DNA of 64,000 bases from Clostridiales bacterium (GCA_021202515.1 JAJQCW010000026.1:1-64000), one strand, 5' to 3'; shown: positions 43,935-53,199, counted from the first letter of the stretch. The notes: generated by a model from the sequence alone, not told the origin. A program made the numbers and translations.

Positions 43935-43963
43935 AAGGTACCATACCCGTCCGAATTTGTCAA
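43935..43963 (-). promoter_or_regulatory. fhs promoter
   Basis: TTGACA (complement of 43958-43963), a 17-bp spacer and TACCTT (complement of 43935-43940) lie just upstream of the riboswitch. Confidence 0.8.
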
Positions 43964-44044
43964 TGGGTCGCGGACACAATTTTTGTTTTTGTCTTTTGGA
44001 TTTTTTGACGATTTGATATATAGAACAGTTCAACTACAAAGTGC

Positions 44045-44071
44045 GCCCGGACGCGGCGAACGCGTCCGGGC
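44045..44071 (-). terminator. uxaC terminator
   Basis: GCCCGGACGCG and complement (44045-44055 / 44061-44071), 15 bp after the uxaC stop. Confidence 0.8.
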
Positions 44072-44085
44072 GGGGAAGGTTCCTA

Positions 44086-45492
44086 TTACAGTTCGATGCC
44101 GAACCGGAAGAAGTTATTGGTGTTGTTGAAGCTCAGGTCGGCCACCAGCTTTTTCAGTTGCTTTTCGTCGTTGGGGTACTGGCCGCTCTCCACCCACTCG
44201 CCGACCAGCTCGCACAGGATGCGGCGGAAGTACTCGTGGCGGGTGTAGCTCAGGAAGGAGCGGGAGTCAGTCAGCATACCGACAAACTGGCCCAGTGCGC
44301 CGTCGGCGGCCAGGGTGGTCAGTTGTTCCCGCATACCGGGACGGGTGTCGTTGAACCACCAGGCGCTGCCCTGCTGGAGTTTGCCGGCCACGCCGCCGCC
44401 CTGGAAGCAGCCCATGATGGTGACGATGGCGGCGTTGTCGATGGGATTCAGCGAATAGAGGATCATCTTGGGCAGGCCGTTGTTCTCCACAAAGGCGTTG
44501 AGCAGGGGAGCCAGGTTCTCCACGCCGGACTGACTGTTGATGGCGTCATGGCCGTGGTCGGGACCCATCAGGGCCACGGCGGGCTTGTTGTTGTTGCGCA
44601 GACAGCCGAAGTGGATCTGCATGACCCAGTTCAGCTCGGTGTAGCGCTTGGCGCAGGCGATGGTGACCAGCGTCTTGAAGGCGTCGCCCTGGTCCTTGGG
44701 GGGCTGTTTGCCGGTCATGGCGATCTGGAAGGCGGCGTTGGCGGCGGCGGAGTCCGGCTCGGCGTACATGCAGTAATCCAGGCCGTGGTCGGCGCACAGG
44801 CAGCCCTTGCTGTTGAAGTAGTCGATGCGCTCCACCAGCGCGGCGGCCACGTCCTCGGCGGAGGTCAGCTCGCGGCCCACCACTTCGCCCAGCTTGCGGA
44901 TGTAGGCGTCGAAGCCGGGCTTCTCGATGGCGATGGCCTTGTCGGGCCGGAAAGCGGGCAGGACCTTGATCTCCATGGTGGGGTCGTCGGCGATGACGCC
45001 GTGCCAATACAGGTCGTCCACGGGGTCATCGGTGGTGCAGATGGCCTTGACGTTGAACTTCCGCATCAACTGGCGGGCGGAGTAGTTCTTCAAAATCTCA
45101 TTGCACTTGTCGTAGATCTCGTCGGCGTTGTCGGCGTTCAGAGGCTCGTAGATGTCAAAGCCCCGTTGCAGCTCCAGGTGGCTCCAGTGGTACATGGGGT
45201 TGCCGATGAGCTGGGGCAGGATGGTGGCAAAGGCGCGGAACTTCTCCCGGTCAGGGGCGTCGCCGGTACACAAGTCCTCCGTGACGCCGCAGGTGCGCAT
45301 CTGACGCCACTTGTAGTGGTCGCCGCCCAGCCAGACCTGGGTGATGTTGTCGAATTTCCGGTCCTCAGCGATCTCCCGGGGGTCGATGTGGCAGTGGTAG
45401 TCGATGATGGGCAACTGCTCCGCCACCTCGTGATAGAGCTTTTTGGCGGTTTCGGTGCTGAGCAGGAAATCCTGGTCCATAAATGCTTTCAT
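44086..45492 (-). CDS. uxaC: glucuronate isomerase
   Basis: A 468-residue amidohydrolase-fold isomerase converting D-glucuronate to D-fructuronate (and galacturonate to tagaturonate). It begins MKAFMDQDFLLSTETAKKLY, with the metal motif YHCHIDPREIAED, WLGGDHYKWRQMR, ICTTDDPVDDL and HFGCLRNNN. AGGAGG precedes the ATG at 45492. The rest of the hexuronate pathway (uxuA, uxuB, kdgK, kdgA) is not in the window. It lies 131 bp downstream of the GntR regulator, likely co-regulated. Confidence 0.96.
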   Translation of the reverse strand: MKAFMDQDFLLSTETAKKLYHEVAEQLPIIDYHCHIDPREIAEDRKFDNITQVWLGGDHYKWRQMRTCGVTEDLCTGDAPDREKFRAFATILPQLIGNPMYHWSHLELQRGFDIYEPLNADNADEIYDKCNEILKNYSARQLMRKFNVKAICTTDDPVDDLYWHGVIADDPTMEIKVLPAFRPDKAIAIEKPGFDAYIRKLGEVVGRELTSAEDVAAALVERIDYFNSKGCLCADHGLDYCMYAEPDSAAANAAFQIAMTGKQPPKDQGDAFKTLVTIACAKRYTELNWVMQIHFGCLRNNNKPAVALMGPDHGHDAINSQSGVENLAPLLNAFVENNGLPKMILYSLNPIDNAAIVTIMGCFQGGGVAGKLQQGSAWWFNDTRPGMREQLTTLAADGALGQFVGMLTDSRSFLSYTRHEYFRRILCELVGEWVESGQYPNDEKQLKKLVADLSFNNTNNFFRFGIEL

Positions 45493-45623
45493 AAAGTACC
45501 TCCTAAACAAAACTGATTGCCGCCGACGGCGGGCAAGAAGTAACTATAGTATACATGACTTTTTGGTAATTGTCCACAGATTGAAAAGAGGATTTTGAAG
45601 AAATTTGAGAAAAAGTGCGATGT

Positions 45624-46331
45624 TTACCGGCTCCGCTCTGCCTGAGCGATGTAATCCCGGTCAATTTCGAAGTGCTGCTCCAGGGCGGCCAGGCCCGCGT
45701 CCAGATCCTTCTCCATCAGGGCGTTGTAAATGGCCCAGTGGGACTGCTGCAACTGCTGGACCTGAGCGCCGTCCAGCAGGATGGTGGTGCGCAGACTGCG
45801 GATGAACTGGTTCAGCAGCTCGTTGAACAGCGAAGTGTAGAAGGACAACAGCCGGTTGTGGGAGGCCAGGACCAGGGAGTTGTGAAAGGCCAGATCCAGC
45901 CGGGAGCTTTCCTCCGGGCTGTCGGTCTGGTCCATAGAGACCAAAATCTGCCGCAGGGAGCCTAACTCCTCAGCGGTGGCGCAGTTCATGGCCATTTCGA
46001 TGGCGCCGGCCTCATACCAGCGGCGCATTTCCAGCACCTCGGTGTAGCTGGCCTGCTGGAGCACCATGAACATATTGAAAAACTTCAACATATAGTCGTG
46101 AGGGTCACAGCGGACGTAATTGCCGCTGCCCTGGAGACACTCCACCAGCCCCATCATTTCCAGCACATGGAGGGCTTCACGGGCAGAGTTCCGGCTGACG
46201 CCCAGCCGCTCGGCGATGTCCCGTTCGGTGGGGATGCGGTCGTTGAGTTTTAACTCCCCGCTGAGGATCAGCCGGGAAAAATAGTCGAATACGTGTTCAT
46301 ATGCCTTTTTGTTGGCAGTCAAATTATCCAT
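45624..46331 (-). CDS. GntR family regulator, FadR subfamily (hexuronate type)
   Basis: A 235-residue regulator. The winged helix (about residues 5-70) contains RIPTERDIAERLGVSRNSAREALHV, and the C-terminal all-helical FCD domain has the metal/ligand histidines in DLAFHNSLVLASHN and SHWAIYNAL. Such FadR-type regulators (UxuR/ExuR-like) sense hexuronates. Its position just upstream of uxaC supports that role. The ATG at 46331 is favoured by AGGTGA spacing over the GTG two codons earlier. Confidence 0.9.
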   Translation of the reverse strand: MDNLTANKKAYEHVFDYFSRLILSGELKLNDRIPTERDIAERLGVSRNSAREALHVLEMMGLVECLQGSGNYVRCDPHDYMLKFFNMFMVLQQASYTEVLEMRRWYEAGAIEMAMNCATAEELGSLRQILVSMDQTDSPEESSRLDLAFHNSLVLASHNRLLSFYTSLFNELLNQFIRSLRTTILLDGAQVQQLQQSHWAIYNALMEKDLDAGLAALEQHFEIDRDYIAQAERSR

Positions 46332-46475
46332 TGGCACATTATCACCTGCAAATCAGACGAGTTTTGTACCATCTAGTATACCAGATGATGTGCGATTTGC
46401 AAGGGGCTGTTTGCTGTTTTGCGTGCCGGATTTTTGGATTTCCGAAGAAAGCACGCTTCGGCCTCCGGCAGTTCC

Positions 46476-47765
46476 TCAGCCGGACTTTTCCCCGGCGGCG
46501 TGGTCGATGGGGCTGGCGGGGGAGGAAGCCTGGCTCGTCTGGTAGAAGTCCGCCATGGAGGTGTTCTCCCGGAACACCTTGGGGGTAACGCCCACGATTT
46601 GCTTGAACAGGCGGCTGAAATAGTGCATATCGGAGACGCCGCACTGCACCGCCACCGACTTGGTGGGAAGGTCGGTACACAGCAGCAGGCGCTGGGCGTG
46701 TTCGATGCGGTGCTGGTTGACGTACTCCGTCAGGGGGATACCCATCTCCTTCTTGAACAGGGAGGACAGGTAGCTGGCGTTGATGTTCAGCCGGGAGGCG
46801 AAGGCTTTCAGGCTCAGGTCCGCCGTCAGGTCGGTGTTGACATAGTTGATGATCTTCTGAACAGGCAGGGAGTGGTCTTTCAGGTTGTACTCGTTGACCA
46901 TGCGGCAGTAGCCCTGGACGAGCTTCCGGCGGAACTGGTTGATCTGGTCCGGGCTGGTGATGGCCTCGATCTGTTGAACGTTCTGGTTGGAATAGGCGTC
47001 GATGTGGATGGGGTGGACCCCGGCCTGTTCCGCCGACTTGCGCAGCAGCGTGTTCAGGGTGATAGTGTAATCCTTCTGGTCCCGCAGGGCGTCAGACAAC
47101 CGCTGGGGCAGGGTAATGGTGTTGAACCGGGCAACCAGTTCCAGAGCCTGGTTTTCGTTGCCCTTGGCCACTGCCTGGAGCAGGTCGTTTTCTACCTGGT
47201 ACCGCTCCTCAATATACTGGATGCCCTGGAAGGGCCGGTCGGGGACCTGGAGGTAGTTGCTGTACATGCGATACCAGTCGTCCAGGTCGTTCTCGCTGGT
47301 GCGCTGGACCTCATATTGTCCCTCGCCGCAGAGGTAGTTGGCCAGCAGCGTGAAAAGGGTCTCAAGAGAGTTTTGGTCGGTAAAGACCGGCAGGCAGTAA
47401 TAATACGCCTGCAAAGGCTCCCGCAGCCGTTCCGGCAGGTTCAGGTGGGCGAACAGCGCCTCAAACCGGATGCCGGTGATGTTCTCGTACAGCACCGGTC
47501 CCGCCAGCAGAAAATCGTCCTCTTCGCCGTAGCGTATGATCACATAGTTGCACTGAAACACGTCCTTGAAGTATCGCACCGTGAAGCTGGGCATTTTTTT
47601 CAGTTCCGCGTTGCAGGACTCCGTCAGACGATGGTCGCCCAGGATGGTGCTGCGCAGTCCGCGGTCCAGCCAGTCGAAGTCATCGCAGGGCAGCGTGACG
47701 GCATGGATGGGGATATTGTTGATGGAAAACAGGTTTTGAATGAAATCCGATAACTCTTGGGTCAT
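46476..47765 (-). CDS. AraC family transcriptional regulator
   Basis: A 429-residue regulator with a long N-terminal sensor half of no obvious cupin pattern and a C-terminal double helix-turn-helix (about 325-425): LSLKAFASRLNINASYLSSL, then KSVAVQCGVSDMHYFSRLFK and GVTPKVFRE. The last 20 residues are a low-complexity tail. The ATG at 47765 follows GAGGTG. It is divergent from the GH2-transporter operon across a 392-bp AT-rich region, so it probably activates that operon. Confidence 0.92.
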   Translation of the reverse strand: MTQELSDFIQNLFSINNIPIHAVTLPCDDFDWLDRGLRSTILGDHRLTESCNAELKKMPSFTVRYFKDVFQCNYVIIRYGEEDDFLLAGPVLYENITGIRFEALFAHLNLPERLREPLQAYYYCLPVFTDQNSLETLFTLLANYLCGEGQYEVQRTSENDLDDWYRMYSNYLQVPDRPFQGIQYIEERYQVENDLLQAVAKGNENQALELVARFNTITLPQRLSDALRDQKDYTITLNTLLRKSAEQAGVHPIHIDAYSNQNVQQIEAITSPDQINQFRRKLVQGYCRMVNEYNLKDHSLPVQKIINYVNTDLTADLSLKAFASRLNINASYLSSLFKKEMGIPLTEYVNQHRIEHAQRLLLCTDLPTKSVAVQCGVSDMHYFSRLFKQIVGVTPKVFRENTSMADFYQTSQASSPASPIDHAAGEKSG

Positions 47766-48157
47766 AAAGTAGGCACCTCGTTGGAAAAAACAGTTCGAGA
47801 AAAGCGCAAATCGATTCAAAAGGGGAAAACGGAAGATATTTTTTTCATTATTTATTGCACATTCTTTAGGCAGTTGCAAGGGGTTCTAAAAAAAATACAA
47901 AAACACACAAAAATTATTCCTATCCATCAAGGTCTTTTGGAAATATAATAACAATGTACAAAAAGTGAAATTGAAAAGTGCGCTTCATTATGCAAAATGG
48001 TAAAAGATAGGGAGAAAGAAGAATTTATTTATTTCTGTTGTTTTTTGTGAGAAAATGAGCGGAAAACCGGAGAAATTTTCCGTTTGGGGAGGGCATTTTT
48101 GTTACGTCTGCCGGCGTTGACCGGTGAAGGTAAATATCTGAGTAAGGAGCAAGCATT
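47766..48157 (+). promoter_or_regulatory. divergent AT-rich control region of the GH2 operon
   Basis: This 392-bp region has no gene. A TATAAT (47944-47949) on the plus strand has only a poor -35 (TATCCA) at 17 bp, as at an activator-dependent promoter. ACAAAAACACACAAAAATT-like direct repeats just upstream could bind the divergent AraC regulator. Confidence 0.5.
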
Positions 48158-50428
48158 ATGAGGAATGTCATCAACTTAAACAAAGGGTGGAAATTCATCC
48201 AGCAGGATGTAGGACTGCCCGCGGCCTACCCCACGGACTGGCAGGACGTTGACCTGCCCCACACCTGGAACGCCGTGGACGGGCACGATGGCAACGGCAG
48301 CTATGACCGGGGCAGCTATTGGTATGCTAAATCCTTCCCCACGCCCAAGCAGCCGCTGGCTGGCGGGCGCGTCTACGTCGAGATCATGGCGGCGGGCCAG
48401 CAGGCCACCGTCTATGTCAACGGCGAAAAGGTCACCTACCACGAGGGCGGCTACTCCATCTTCCGGGCGGACATCACCGACCTGTGCAAGGACGGCGAGG
48501 ACAACCTGCTGGTGGTCAACTGCTCCAACGAGTACAAGGACAGCGTCTATCCCCAGTCCGCCGACTTCACCTTCTACGGCGGCCTGTACCGGGGCGTCAA
48601 CCTGATTTCCGTCCCCAACGCCCACTTTGATCTGGACTACTACGGCGGCCCCGGCCTGAAAGTCACCCCCAAGCCCTGCGAGAAGTGCGGCGGCGCCACC
48701 TTCGAGCTGGAGACCTACGTCACCAACCCCGACGAGAACTTCACCGTCCTCTACTCCATCAAGGACCCCGACGGCAAGGAAGTCGCTTACGCCTGCCGTC
48801 CCTCCGACAGCACCGCCGTCACCCTGTACGTCCCCGACGCCAAGCTGTGGGACATCGACAGCCCCAACCTCTACACCGTCACCGCGCTGCTCCAGCGCCG
48901 CAACGAGGCTTATGACGAGGTCTCCTGCAAGGCGGGCGTCCGCAGCTTCTCCGTCACCCCCGACGACGGCTTCATCATCAACGGCGTTCAGACCCCCCTG
49001 CGGGGCGTCAGCCGCCACCAGGACCGCCTGTATAAGGGCAACGCCCTCTCCAAGGAAGAGCATTACGAGGACGCGCAGATCATCAAGGAGCTGGGCGCGA
49101 ACACCATCCGTCTGGCCCACTATGAGCACTCCCAGGACTTCTATGACGCCTGCGACGAGCTGGGCTTCATCATTTGGGCGGAGATCCCCTTCATCAGCGT
49201 GTTCAACAAGGACCCCGCCGCTCATCAGAACTGCATCAGCCAGATGAAAGAGCTGATCGTGCAGAATTACAACCACCCCTCCATCTGCTTCTGGGGCATC
49301 TCCAACGAGATTTTGATCGGCGGCATCTCCCAGCAGTTGGTGGACAACCATGTGGAGCTGAACAAGCTGGTCAAGGAGATGGACCCCACCCGTCTGACCA
49401 CCATCGCCCACGTTACCATGACCCCTGTGGAAAGCCCCATGCACCACATCACCGACGTCATCAGCTACAACCACTACTTCGGCTGGTACGGCGGCAAGTT
49501 CGAGGACAACGGACCCTGGCTGGATGACTTCCACAAGCTCCATCCCGACCTGAGCCTGGGCATGAGCGAGTACGGCTGCGAGGGCGTTATCAGCAACCAC
49601 GGTCCCGAACCCGCCTGCAAGGACTACAGCGAGGAGTATCAGGCCATGTACCACGAGCATCTGGCGAAGGTGTTCGACGAGCGGCCCTGGATGTGGTCCA
49701 CCCACGTCTGGAACATGTTCGACTTCGGCTGTGCGGCCCGGAACGAGGGCGGCGTAGCGGGCCGGAACAACAAGGGCCTGGTCACTATGGACCGCAAGAC
49801 CAAGAAGGATTCCTATTACATCTATCAGGCGTACTGGACCAAGGCCCCCATGGTTCACATCGCGGGCAAGCGTTACGCCCAGCGCGCCGGGGAGACCACC
49901 CTCATCAAGGTTTACACCAACCAGCCCAGCGTCTGCCTGTACCTGAACGGCGAGCTGGTGGAGGGCAAGGCCGCTGTGGATCACATCGCCGCCTTCACCG
50001 TGGCGCTGGCCGATGGCTTCAACATCCTGGTCGCTGAAGCGGGCGGCGTGAAGGACTCCACCACCCTGGAGAAGGTGGAGACCGAACCCGCCATCTACAC
50101 CCTGCCCGAAGTCAACGAGCGCCGCGAGGGTGTCGCCAACTGGTTCAGTTCCGTGGGCGACATGGACCTGGAGGCCCCCATGGAGTTCCCAGAAGGTTAT
50201 TACAGCATCAAGGACCCCATAGAGGTGATTGCAGGGAGCGAGGAGGCCATGGAGATTACCCGTAAAGCCATCAAGCTGGCCACCAACTTCGACGTGGCCC
50301 CCGGCGTAGGTATGTGGGATATGATGAGGACGATGTCTCCCGAAAGCATGACCTCTATGATGCCCACTATCCCCGATGGCTTTATGGAGAGTCTGAACGG
50401 CCAGCTCATCAAAATCAAGAAGGTGTAA
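48158..50428 (+). CDS. glycoside hydrolase family 2, beta-galactosidase/beta-glucuronidase
   Basis: A 756-residue cytoplasmic GH2 enzyme (no signal peptide): sugar-binding jelly roll (1-175), immunoglobulin-like domain (175-270) and TIM barrel (270-570). The acid/base is Glu384 in WGISNE and the nucleophile is Glu471 in GMSEYGCEG. GRNNKG (Asn537, Lys539) keeps the N-x-K that binds the carboxylate in E. coli beta-glucuronidase, but some GH2 galactosidases have similar sequence, so specificity is open. The C-terminal ~110 residues (from about 645) are Met/Glu-rich and do not resemble a usual GH2 domain. AAGGAGC precedes the ATG. It is followed by the GPH transporter. Confidence 0.92.
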   Translation: MRNVINLNKGWKFIQQDVGLPAAYPTDWQDVDLPHTWNAVDGHDGNGSYDRGSYWYAKSFPTPKQPLAGGRVYVEIMAAGQQATVYVNGEKVTYHEGGYSIFRADITDLCKDGEDNLLVVNCSNEYKDSVYPQSADFTFYGGLYRGVNLISVPNAHFDLDYYGGPGLKVTPKPCEKCGGATFELETYVTNPDENFTVLYSIKDPDGKEVAYACRPSDSTAVTLYVPDAKLWDIDSPNLYTVTALLQRRNEAYDEVSCKAGVRSFSVTPDDGFIINGVQTPLRGVSRHQDRLYKGNALSKEEHYEDAQIIKELGANTIRLAHYEHSQDFYDACDELGFIIWAEIPFISVFNKDPAAHQNCISQMKELIVQNYNHPSICFWGISNEILIGGISQQLVDNHVELNKLVKEMDPTRLTTIAHVTMTPVESPMHHITDVISYNHYFGWYGGKFEDNGPWLDDFHKLHPDLSLGMSEYGCEGVISNHGPEPACKDYSEEYQAMYHEHLAKVFDERPWMWSTHVWNMFDFGCAARNEGGVAGRNNKGLVTMDRKTKKDSYYIYQAYWTKAPMVHIAGKRYAQRAGETTLIKVYTNQPSVCLYLNGELVEGKAAVDHIAAFTVALADGFNILVAEAGGVKDSTTLEKVETEPAIYTLPEVNERREGVANWFSSVGDMDLEAPMEFPEGYYSIKDPIEVIAGSEEAMEITRKAIKLATNFDVAPGVGMWDMMRTMSPESMTSMMPTIPDGFMESLNGQLIKIKKV

Positions 50429-50451
50429 GTTCACCACTTGTTTTACTCCGT

Positions 50452-50615
50452 AGAAAACCGGTTCGCCGGTTTCCTGCCCCCGCCGCGGGGTCCCGCGGCG
50501 GGGAACCAGCATATTTGCCTGTCCAAAGGAAGGAGGAAATATCTCCCCCGCTATTCCCAACGGGGCGCGGACAAGGCAGTTTTCATACCCATTCCGCCGG
50601 ATTGCCACGGCGGAA
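50452..50615 (+). repeat. three intercistronic hairpins between GH2 and transporter genes
   Basis: In the 222-bp gap: AAACCGG-TTCG-CCGGTTT (UUCG tetraloop, about 50455-50472), CCCCGCCGCGGG and complement (50478-50489 / 50492-50503), and TTCCGCCG and complement (50592-50599 / 50608-50615). None has a T-run, so they look like mRNA-stability or partial-termination elements. Confidence 0.65.
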
Positions 50616-50650
50616 CCTGTCAAACTTATTAGAAAAGGAGCTTGAGAAAA

Positions 50651-52045
50651 ATGGCAACAAAAGACACCACTGCCGTGAAGCCGTTTGGCTGGGCTGATAA
50701 AATCGGCTACGCCATGGGCGACTTCGGCAACGACTTTACCTTTATCCTGGCTTCCAGCTTCATGCTGAAGTTCTACACCGACGTTATGGGCGTCTCCGCC
50801 GGTCTGGTCGGCCTGCTGATGATGATGGCCCGTTTCGTGGACGCTTTCACCGACACCGCTATGGGCCAGGTCGTGGACCGCAGCGAGCCCACCGAGAAGG
50901 GCCGCTTCATCCCCTGGATGCGGCGCTTCATGGGTCCCGTGGCCCTGGCCTCCTTCCTGCTGTACGCCTCCTGGTTCCAGAATATGCCCATGGCGTTCAA
51001 GATCTTCTGGATGTTCTTCACCTACCTGCTCTGGGGCAGCGTCTGCTACACCGGCGTCAACATCCCCTACGGCTCCATGGCTTCCGCCATCACCGACAAG
51101 CCTGACGAGCGCACCCAGCTGTCCAGCTGGCGGAACATCGGCGCGACTCTGGCTAGTACCGTCATCGGCGTGGTCCTGCCCCTGGTGGTCTACTACACCG
51201 ACGCCAACGGCAACACCCAGCTCTCCAGCACCAAGATGACCATGGCCGCTCTGGTCTGCTCCATCTGCGCTGTCATCTGCTATCTGCTCTGCACCAGCCT
51301 CTGCACTGAGCGCGTCAAGATTCCCACCAAGACCGAAAAGTTCAGCCTGGGCGCTCTGCTCAAGCAGTTGGGTTCCAGCCGCGCCCTGATTTCTATCATC
51401 GCCGCCGCCATCGTTCTGCTGCTGGCCCAGTTGACCATGCAGGGCATGAACAACTATATCTACCCCAACTACTTCAACAACGCAACCGGCGCGTCTATCG
51501 CCTCTCTCGTCGGCAGTGTGATGATGTTGATTTTGGCTGCGTTTGTCATCCCGCCGCTCTCTAAAAGAGTTGGCAAAAAGGAGGTTGCCATTGCCGGCAA
51601 CGTGGTCGCCGTTATCGCGTTTGCCGCTGCTTTCGTTCTCCGCATTCAGAACATGTATGTTTACATTGTGTTCTACACACTGGGCTACTTCGGCGTTGCC
51701 TTCTTCAATACCTGCGTGTGGGCCATGATCATCGACGTCATCGACGAGGACAACATTCGCCGGGGTACCCGTTCCGACGGCACCATCTACTCCCTGTACT
51801 CCTTCGCCCGTAAGATCGGCCAGGCGCTGTCCTCCGGTCTGACCGGCGCTCTGCTGACCATGATCGGCTACACCGCTGAGACCGCGTTCGACACCAGTGT
51901 TGTCAACGGCATTTACACCATTTCCACCCTGATTCCCGCCATCGGCTTCGGCCTGCTGGTCGTGATTCTGGCCTTCTGGTATCCGCTGGACAAGAAGACC
52001 GTCGATGCCAACGCTGCTAAGCTGGCTGAGATGCGTAAGCAGTAA
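50651..52045 (+). CDS. GPH family sugar:cation symporter (MFS)
   Basis: A 464-residue, 12-helix glycoside-pentoside-hexuronide transporter (MelB/UidB type). It begins KIGYAMGDFGNDFTFILASS, with VDAFTDTAMGQVVDRSEPTEKGRFIPW between TM2 and TM3, the PYGSMASAITDKPDERTQLS motif, and the YALVIDVIDEDN-like MIIDVIDEDNIRRGTRSDG in the second half. It imports glycosides with H+ or Na+. AAAGGAG stands 10 nt before the ATG at 50651. It is paired with GH2, so it probably brings in the enzyme's substrate. Confidence 0.95.
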   Translation: MATKDTTAVKPFGWADKIGYAMGDFGNDFTFILASSFMLKFYTDVMGVSAGLVGLLMMMARFVDAFTDTAMGQVVDRSEPTEKGRFIPWMRRFMGPVALASFLLYASWFQNMPMAFKIFWMFFTYLLWGSVCYTGVNIPYGSMASAITDKPDERTQLSSWRNIGATLASTVIGVVLPLVVYYTDANGNTQLSSTKMTMAALVCSICAVICYLLCTSLCTERVKIPTKTEKFSLGALLKQLGSSRALISIIAAAIVLLLAQLTMQGMNNYIYPNYFNNATGASIASLVGSVMMLILAAFVIPPLSKRVGKKEVAIAGNVVAVIAFAAAFVLRIQNMYVYIVFYTLGYFGVAFFNTCVWAMIIDVIDEDNIRRGTRSDGTIYSLYSFARKIGQALSSGLTGALLTMIGYTAETAFDTSVVNGIYTISTLIPAIGFGLLVVILAFWYPLDKKTVDANAAKLAEMRKQ

Positions 52046-52087
52046 TCCGTAACCTTACAAACAACTCCTTCTCGTCCCCTCTAAGTC

Positions 52088-52167
52088 CGGCCAGGGCGTG
52101 CGCGCCCTGACCGGCGGACGGGATAGAAAAACGCTCGAATCCAGTTTGTGGCTGGGTTCGAGCGTTT
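52088..52167 (+). terminator. tandem terminators of the GH2-transporter operon
   Basis: CCGGcCAGGGCG with GCGCCCTGaCCGG (52088-52113), then AAACGCTCGAA and complement (52129-52139 / 52157-52167) followed by TGTTT. Confidence 0.85.
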
Positions 52168-52204
52168 TGTTTCGTTATGTAGGGCGGGAAACGTCCTTTG
52201 GCAA

Positions 52205-52240
52205 ATACTAGCTACTAATCACTAGCCACTGACCACTGAC
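52205..52240 (+). repeat. heptanucleotide-period array abutting fabH stop (locus C)
   Basis: ACTAGCT, ACTAATC, ACTAGCC, ACTGACC and ACTGACA succeed one another with exact 7-nt steps and end 2 bases from the fabH stop (complement of 52243-52245). The unit differs from TTGCACA. Confidence 0.75.
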
Positions 52241-52242
52241 AG

Positions 52243-53199
52243 TTACCACCGAATCAGACACGCCGCGCTGGACAGTCCGCCGCCGAAAGCGACCATAGCG
52301 ATGAGGTCGCCCCGCTGGAACTTCCCGGCCCGGTTCCACTCGTCCATCGCCAGGGGGATGCTGGCGGCGGAGGTGTTGCCGTACTTCTGGATGTTGACGC
52401 AGAAGTGGTCGGCGGGGATGGCCTTCATCCGGCGGGCCGCGCCGTCGATGATGCGCTTGTTGGCCTGATGGGGGATGACCCAGTCCAGGTCTTTTTCCTC
52501 CAGCCCGGCTTTGGCGACCACCTCTGCCACCCGCTTGGGGAAGTTGCTGACGGCGAACTTATAGGTCTCCTGACCGTTCATATGCACCAGGGGAAGTTGC
52601 TCCTCCCGGTCATACCAGGGAGAGATGCCCTTCTTGGTGGGGATGGCAATCACGTCGTCGCCCCCGGCGGTGACGAAGGAAGAGCCGAGGTAGTTGTCAC
52701 CGGCCTCCAGCACCGCAGCCCCCGCGCCGTCGCCAAAGAGGACGCAGGTGGAACGCTCGTGCCAGTTGAGGATGCGGGACATGGACTCCGCGCCCACCAC
52801 CAGCATTTTGCGGATGCCACCCTTGCAGAAGAAGGCGGCGGCGGTGTCCATCAGGTAGATCCAGGCGGTGCAGGCGGCGTTCAGGTCCAGGCAGGGGCAC
52901 TGCGCGCCCAGGTTCCGCTGGAGCAGGCAGGCGATGGAGGGGCTGATGTATTCGCTGCTGACCGTGGCGCAGAGGATCATGTCCAGCTCGTCAGCAGAGA
53001 TACCGGCGTTTTCCAGGGCGTTCTGGGCGGCCTTGGTGGCCAGCTCCGAGGTGGTCTCGTTGGTGACCACGTGGCGCTCCTTAATGCCGCTGCGGGTGGA
53101 GATCCACTCGTCGCTGGTGTCCAGAAAAACGGTCAGGTCGTCGTTGGTGACGACCTTGGGCGGCACATAGCTGCCTGTGCCGATGATTTTAAAACTCAT
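52243..53199 (-). CDS. fabH: beta-ketoacyl-ACP synthase III
   Basis: A 318-residue thiolase-fold enzyme that starts fatty acid synthesis by condensing acetyl-CoA (or a branched starter) with malonyl-ACP. The triad is visible: Cys110 in LNAACTAWIYL, His in VIPHQANKRI and Asn in KYGNTSAAS, plus the GDGAGAAVL loop. The ATG at 53199 follows GAAGGTGA. No other fab genes are adjacent, so it may be a solitary or second copy. Confidence 0.95.
   Translation of the reverse strand: MSFKIIGTGSYVPPKVVTNDDLTVFLDTSDEWISTRSGIKERHVVTNETTSELATKAAQNALENAGISADELDMILCATVSSEYISPSIACLLQRNLGAQCPCLDLNAACTAWIYLMDTAAAFFCKGGIRKMLVVGAESMSRILNWHERSTCVLFGDGAGAAVLEAGDNYLGSSFVTAGGDDVIAIPTKKGISPWYDREEQLPLVHMNGQETYKFAVSNFPKRVAEVVAKAGLEEKDLDWVIPHQANKRIIDGAARRMKAIPADHFCVNIQKYGNTSAASIPLAMDEWNRAGKFQRGDLIAMVAFGGGLSSAACLIRW

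Noticed and set aside
48176-50623. Long open frame antisense to the GH2 gene, and similar frames opposite purA, fhs, trkA, uxaC and the EF-G paralogue
   Set aside because: All are GC-rich shadow frames with Val/Gly/His-rich low-complexity products and no motifs.
52243-53199. fabH as part of a polyketide or fatty-acid cluster
   Set aside because: No other fab or PKS genes are adjacent.
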